A stretch of DNA of 36,615 nt from Deltaproteobacteria bacterium ADurb.Bin207 (GTDB lineage Bacteria; Myxococcota_A; Polyangia; Polyangiales; Polyangiaceae). Made by a program: the position numbers and the translations under genes. The notes under the pieces were generated by a model that was given only the letters and a program-made list of their open reading frames with translations, searched no databases and was not told where the DNA came from. This document shows, one piece after another, positions 34,570 through 36,615 of this stretch (positions within the stretch are counted from its first letter, which is position 1; every line of letters begins with the position of its first letter). The DNA is taken from positions 1 through 36,615 of the forward strand of contig MWCO01000062.1 in assembly GCA_002070115.1 (NCBI GenBank), written 5' to 3'.

Positions 34570-34751
34570 GGGCACAGGCGCTTCAACAAGAGCAACATCC
34601 GGTATACCATACGGGCGGGTTTGAAACCCGCCCCTACAGGCGACATTGGCGAGAGGTTGAAATCCCCTGGAAACAACGGGGGGATGGCTTAGCACGCCTA
34701 GACGCCCAGATTTCCGCTCCCTCTTTCCCTCTTGTTAAAGCGCCTGTGGGC
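34570..34751. mobile_element. Putative MITE-like element with 23-bp inverted ends
   Basis: 34570-34592 and 34729-34751 are inverted repeats matching at 20 of 23 positions (core ACAGGCGCTT...AACAAGAG). They enclose about 136 bp without an ORF, including the GC-rich palindrome. AAAAG is found at both outer edges (34566-34570 and 34753-34757) and might be a 5-bp target duplication. No second copy is in the window, so its mobile nature is a proposal; a large stem-loop RNA is an alternative. Confidence 0.45.
34613..34633. repeat. Dispersed GC-rich palindrome, copy 2
   Basis: Same palindrome as 22258-22278, including the following CCTAC. It lies inside the 182-bp inverted-repeat element. Confidence 0.7.
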
Positions 34752-34768
34752 GAAAAGCGGATCGCTCC

Positions 34769-34802
34769 ATATATAAACCAATAAATTCAATATATTATAT
34801 CG
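34769..34802. repeat. AT-rich intergenic element, copy I
   Basis: An AT-rich patch with ATATATAAACCAATAAATTC and TCAATATATTATAT followed by CGGATTC. It lies 17 bp beyond the inverted-repeat element. Confidence 0.45.
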
Positions 34803-34827
34803 GATTCACGGATAGAATTGACCGGAC

Positions 34828-34865
34828 AAAAAAAGTCGCGCGAGGGGGGGGCTACCTCGCGCGAC
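34828..34865 (-). terminator. Strong intrinsic terminator on the minus strand
   Basis: Read on the minus strand, an 11-bp GC-rich stem (GTCGCGCGAGG with CCTCGCGCGAC) and a 9-nt loop are followed by seven T. This is the clearest intrinsic terminator in the window. No recognised minus-strand gene precedes it, so it implies a short transcript starting between about 34866 and 35103. Confidence 0.8.
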
Positions 34866-34907
34866 ACACGAAACAGCGTGACGATTGGAGGGGAGGGATG
34901 CGGACCG

Positions 34908-35015
34908 TCACGCCGAGTTTTCGTTGAGCAGGCGGCGTGCCACCCGGAAACGACGCTTTGTCGCAACGTTCTCCTCGGATTCATCAGCCAGCGTTTCGAG
35001 ACTGCAATGGCGCAT
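34908..35015 (-). CDS. Possible 35-residue small protein
   Basis: A minus-strand ORF beginning MRHCSLETLADESEEN and ending RRLLNENSA, with a stop 43 nt before the intrinsic terminator. The N-half is acidic; the C-half is basic and could form an amphipathic helix (KRRFRVARRLL). The frame is closed by TGA seven codons before the ATG. The nearest Shine-Dalgarno-like sequence (GAGGAT) is about 14 nt upstream, a little far. I do not recognise it. The terminator supports a real transcript here, but the transcript could equally be a non-coding RNA. It is divergent from the TraB-family gene. Confidence 0.35.
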   Translation of the reverse strand: MRHCSLETLADESEENVATKRRFRVARRLLNENSA

Positions 35016-35103
35016 CTCGTGATTGCGACATCCTCATGGGATAAGTGCATTCCGTTTTCGTTGCCTCTTGCATGAACGGCCCTTTCGGTCCAGGTACTCA
35101 TCC

Positions 35104-36264
35104 ATGCCGTTTTCCGATAACGTCACCGAGCTGACCTACGACCACAAAAGGTTGATTATCGTTGGCACGGCTCACGTATCCCAGCGTAGCGTCGATGAGG
35201 TACGCGAGGTCATCGAGCAAGTCCGTCCGGATTCCGTTTGTGTCGAGTTGGACAAGACGCGCCATGATGCGTTGGTCGACGAGGCAAGGTGGCGCAAGCT
35301 CGATATTTTTCAGGTTATCCGGCAAAAAAAGGTATTGATGCTGATGGCAAGCCTTGCGTTGGCCGCGTTTCAGCGTCGATTGGGGGATAAGCTCGGGGTA
35401 AAGCCGGGCGCGGAGATGCTGGCGGCCCTTCAGAAGGCCAAGGAGATCGACGCTCAGGTGGTGCTTGCGGATCGGGATATTCAGGCAACGCTCAAGCGAA
35501 CCTGGGCGGCCTTGTCGTTATGGAACAAGGCGAGAGTGGCGGCGTTGTTGATGGTGGCCCTGACGTCGAAGGAAGAGATTACGGAAGAGCGAATCGAGGA
35601 ACTCAAAGAGAGGGATACGCTCAATGAAACGCTGCAGGAGTTTGCGGAAGCGCTTCCCCAGGTGAAGGAGCCGCTGATCGACGAGCGGGATCGATTTTTG
35701 ATATCGTCGATACGGGAGGCGCCAGGAGAAACGGTGGTGGCGGTGGTGGGAGCGGCGCACGTACAAGGGATGGTGTCGAATTTGGAGGCGACGGTCGATC
35801 GCGACGCGTTATCGGTGATTCCGCCGGCGCCTTGGTCACGAAAACTGCTCAAGTGGATATTGCCGTTGATCGTCATCGGAGCGTTTTATTTTGGTTTTCG
35901 GCAGCATGAAGGGGAAACCTTGGAGCGGATGATTTACGCGTGGGTGATACCGAATGCGGTGCTGGCGGGGATTCTTGCGCTGGTAGCGGGGGCAAAGCCG
36001 TTGACGGTGCTATTGGTGTCTCTGGCGTCACCGATAACGTCGTTGAATCCGACGATTGGGGCGGGAATGGTGGGGGGATTGGTGGAAGCGTGGCTGCGCA
36101 AGCCGACAGTCGCGGATTGTGAGCGTGTTTCGGAGGACAGCACGACGCTGCGGGGGATTTATCGAAACGCTTTCTCGCGGGTATTGTTGGTGGCGGTATT
36201 GTCCACGATTGGTTCGGCGCTTGGGGCTTATGTGGGGGCAACCTGGGTGGTGTTATTGCTTTGA
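35104..36264 (+). CDS. TraB/PrgY-family membrane protein
   Basis: A 386-residue protein of the TraB family, named after the enterococcal pheromone-shutdown protein and found in bacteria, archaea and eukaryotes; its biochemical role is not settled, and a relation to proteolytic (Tiki/GumN-type) enzymes has been proposed. The N-terminal domain carries GTAHVS (21-26), CVELD (46-50) and a second VGAAHVQGM motif, which together hold the conserved His and Glu residues. Four hydrophobic segments fill the C-terminal third (LLKWILPLIVIGAFYFGF, WVIPNAVLAGILALVAGA, VLLVSLASPITSLNPTIGAG and the last 25 residues). The ATG at 35104 begins right before the conserved domain; no good Shine-Dalgarno sequence is seen. 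A hairpin 22 bp after the stop may end the transcript. Confidence 0.88.
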   Translation: MPFSDNVTELTYDHKRLIIVGTAHVSQRSVDEVREVIEQVRPDSVCVELDKTRHDALVDEARWRKLDIFQVIRQKKVLMLMASLALAAFQRRLGDKLGVKPGAEMLAALQKAKEIDAQVVLADRDIQATLKRTWAALSLWNKARVAALLMVALTSKEEITEERIEELKERDTLNETLQEFAEALPQVKEPLIDERDRFLISSIREAPGETVVAVVGAAHVQGMVSNLEATVDRDALSVIPPAPWSRKLLKWILPLIVIGAFYFGFRQHEGETLERMIYAWVIPNAVLAGILALVAGAKPLTVLLVSLASPITSLNPTIGAGMVGGLVEAWLRKPTVADCERVSEDSTTLRGIYRNAFSRVLLVAVLSTIGSALGAYVGATWVVLLL

Positions 36265-36286
36265 AAGGGGGCTGCTGGCTTTTTGC

Positions 36287-36307
36287 GCCTTCCCCTGGGG
36301 CGAAGGC
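36287..36307 (+). terminator. Hairpin after the TraB-family gene
   Basis: GCCTTCCC pairs with GGCGAAGGC with one bulged C and a 4-nt loop. There is no T-run after it, so termination efficiency is doubtful. Confidence 0.35.
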
Positions 36308-36367
36308 TTGCTATGCTGAGGCGAGACGATGATGGCTCCGTGGGATCTGGACAAGCAAGAGGCTTCG

Positions 36368-36615
36368 ATGGCGTGTGAGCGAGGGCGTTGGATTTGGGTA
36401 GCCGGCATGACGTGGCTGGCCTTGGCGGGATGTTCCTTTCCGGGCTACGGATTTCCCGTCGAAGGAAACGCTGGGCAGTCGGGCGAAGGAGGCTCGGGGG
36501 GAGCGTCGGGGGCGAATCCAGGAGGCAATGGTGGACAGGGCGGGGTTACCGGAGGAGCGGGCGGCACGGGGGGAGGAACGCAGACAGGAGGCACGGGCGC
36601 GACAGGGGGAACGGG
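36368..36615 (+). CDS. Gly-rich lipoprotein, N-terminal part only
   Basis: The reading frame runs off the window. From the ATG at 36368 the signal is MACERGRWIWVAGMTWLALAGC with lipobox LAGC; in-frame ATGs at 36329 and 36332 are alternative starts, and AGAGG lies 5 nt before 36368. The mature part starts SFPGYGF and soon becomes a repetitive Gly/Ser/Ala/Thr/Asn sequence with GGxGG and GGTG units, like the flexible linkers behind the lipidation site of many myxobacterial surface lipoproteins. The functional domain should follow beyond the window, so nothing can be said about its role. Confidence 0.65.
   Translation, partial: MACERGRWIWVAGMTWLALAGCSFPGYGFPVEGNAGQSGEGGSGGASGANPGGNGGQGGVTGGAGGTGGGTQTGGTGATGGT

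Larger units (their letters stand above)
34537..35103. other. Spacer with putative inverted-repeat element, terminator and possible small gene
   Basis: A 567-bp region with unusually dense structure: the short dispersed repeat (34544), a 182-bp stretch bounded by 23-bp inverted repeats, the GC-rich palindrome, AT-rich copy I, a strong minus-strand intrinsic terminator (34828-34865) and a possible 35-codon minus-strand ORF. The TraB-family gene starts immediately after. Confidence 0.55.

Noticed and set aside
33571-34695. Minus-strand ORF of 374 codons opposite the large lipoprotein
   Set aside because: Runs through the plus-strand stop region and is rich in His/Arg/Gln; explained by strong third-position bias of the plus-strand gene.
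34787-35101. Minus-strand ORF of 104 codons in the spacer before the TraB-family gene
   Set aside because: It reads straight through the strong intrinsic terminator at 34828-34865 and has no ribosome binding site; the shorter 35-codon ORF stops before it.

Overview
The window looks like a piece of chromosome from a Myxococcota (former deltaproteobacterial) genome of moderately high GC. The evidence is a stand-alone MglA-type GTPase and a large share of lipoproteins: about eight proteins carry a lipobox. They include a MopE-like metal-binding/anchor protein, a vWA-like protein and a Gly-rich protein that runs off the end. I see no rRNA, tRNA, CRISPR array, transposase or phage gene. Assignments come from reading motifs by eye; no database search was made.

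Layout. 1-531 is a gene-free leader. 532-1806 (+) is a secreted lipoprotein. 1954-3441 (-) is a sensor kinase with a RegB-like quinone-site motif. 3671-10137 (+) is a metabolic block: a fused aconitase/isopropylmalate-isomerase-type hydratase, a fused CitD-CitE citrate lyase subunit and CitF, followed after a hairpin by an RNA methyltransferase fused to a degenerate RluA-like domain. 10157-15083 mixes a TIGR02757/DUF2400 protein, an outer-membrane protein, MobA, a fucose/arabinose-isomerase-like protein and a small lipoprotein. 15309-16067 (+) is the MglA-like GTPase. 16267-21499 (+) is a five-gene exporter operon resembling E. coli ybhGFSR, with the double ATPase YbhF split in two. 21517-22104 (-) is a Mesh1/SpoT-type HD hydrolase.

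22105-22717 is a gene-free, hairpin- and repeat-rich spacer. 22718-28719 (-) holds an M3 oligopeptidase lipoprotein, an unknown Met-rich lipoprotein and an S9 peptidase lipoprotein, which suggests envelope peptide turnover. 28798-31238 (-) is a coupled pair, a GlcD-type FAD dehydrogenase and a DUF1338/HglS-like dioxygenase, which fits 2-oxoadipate to 2-hydroxyglutarate to 2-oxoglutarate. 31400-32719 (-) is a vWA-like lipoprotein and 32968-34536 (+) an unknown lipoprotein. 34537-35103 is a spacer with a putative 182-bp inverted-repeat element, a strong minus-strand intrinsic terminator and a possible 35-codon gene. 35104-36264 (+) is a TraB-family membrane protein, and a partial lipoprotein begins at about 36368.

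The least explained signal is between the genes. Short AT-rich patches of about 30-46 bp, with ends related to GCATAAC...GTTATGC, occur about nine times, always in spacers or at gene ends. One contains the stop codons of two convergent genes. The most notable protein-level observations are the two unusual fusions (CitD-CitE and RlmD-RluA), the hydratase/lyase cassette beside a putative redox sensor, and the 2-oxoadipate-type gene pair.
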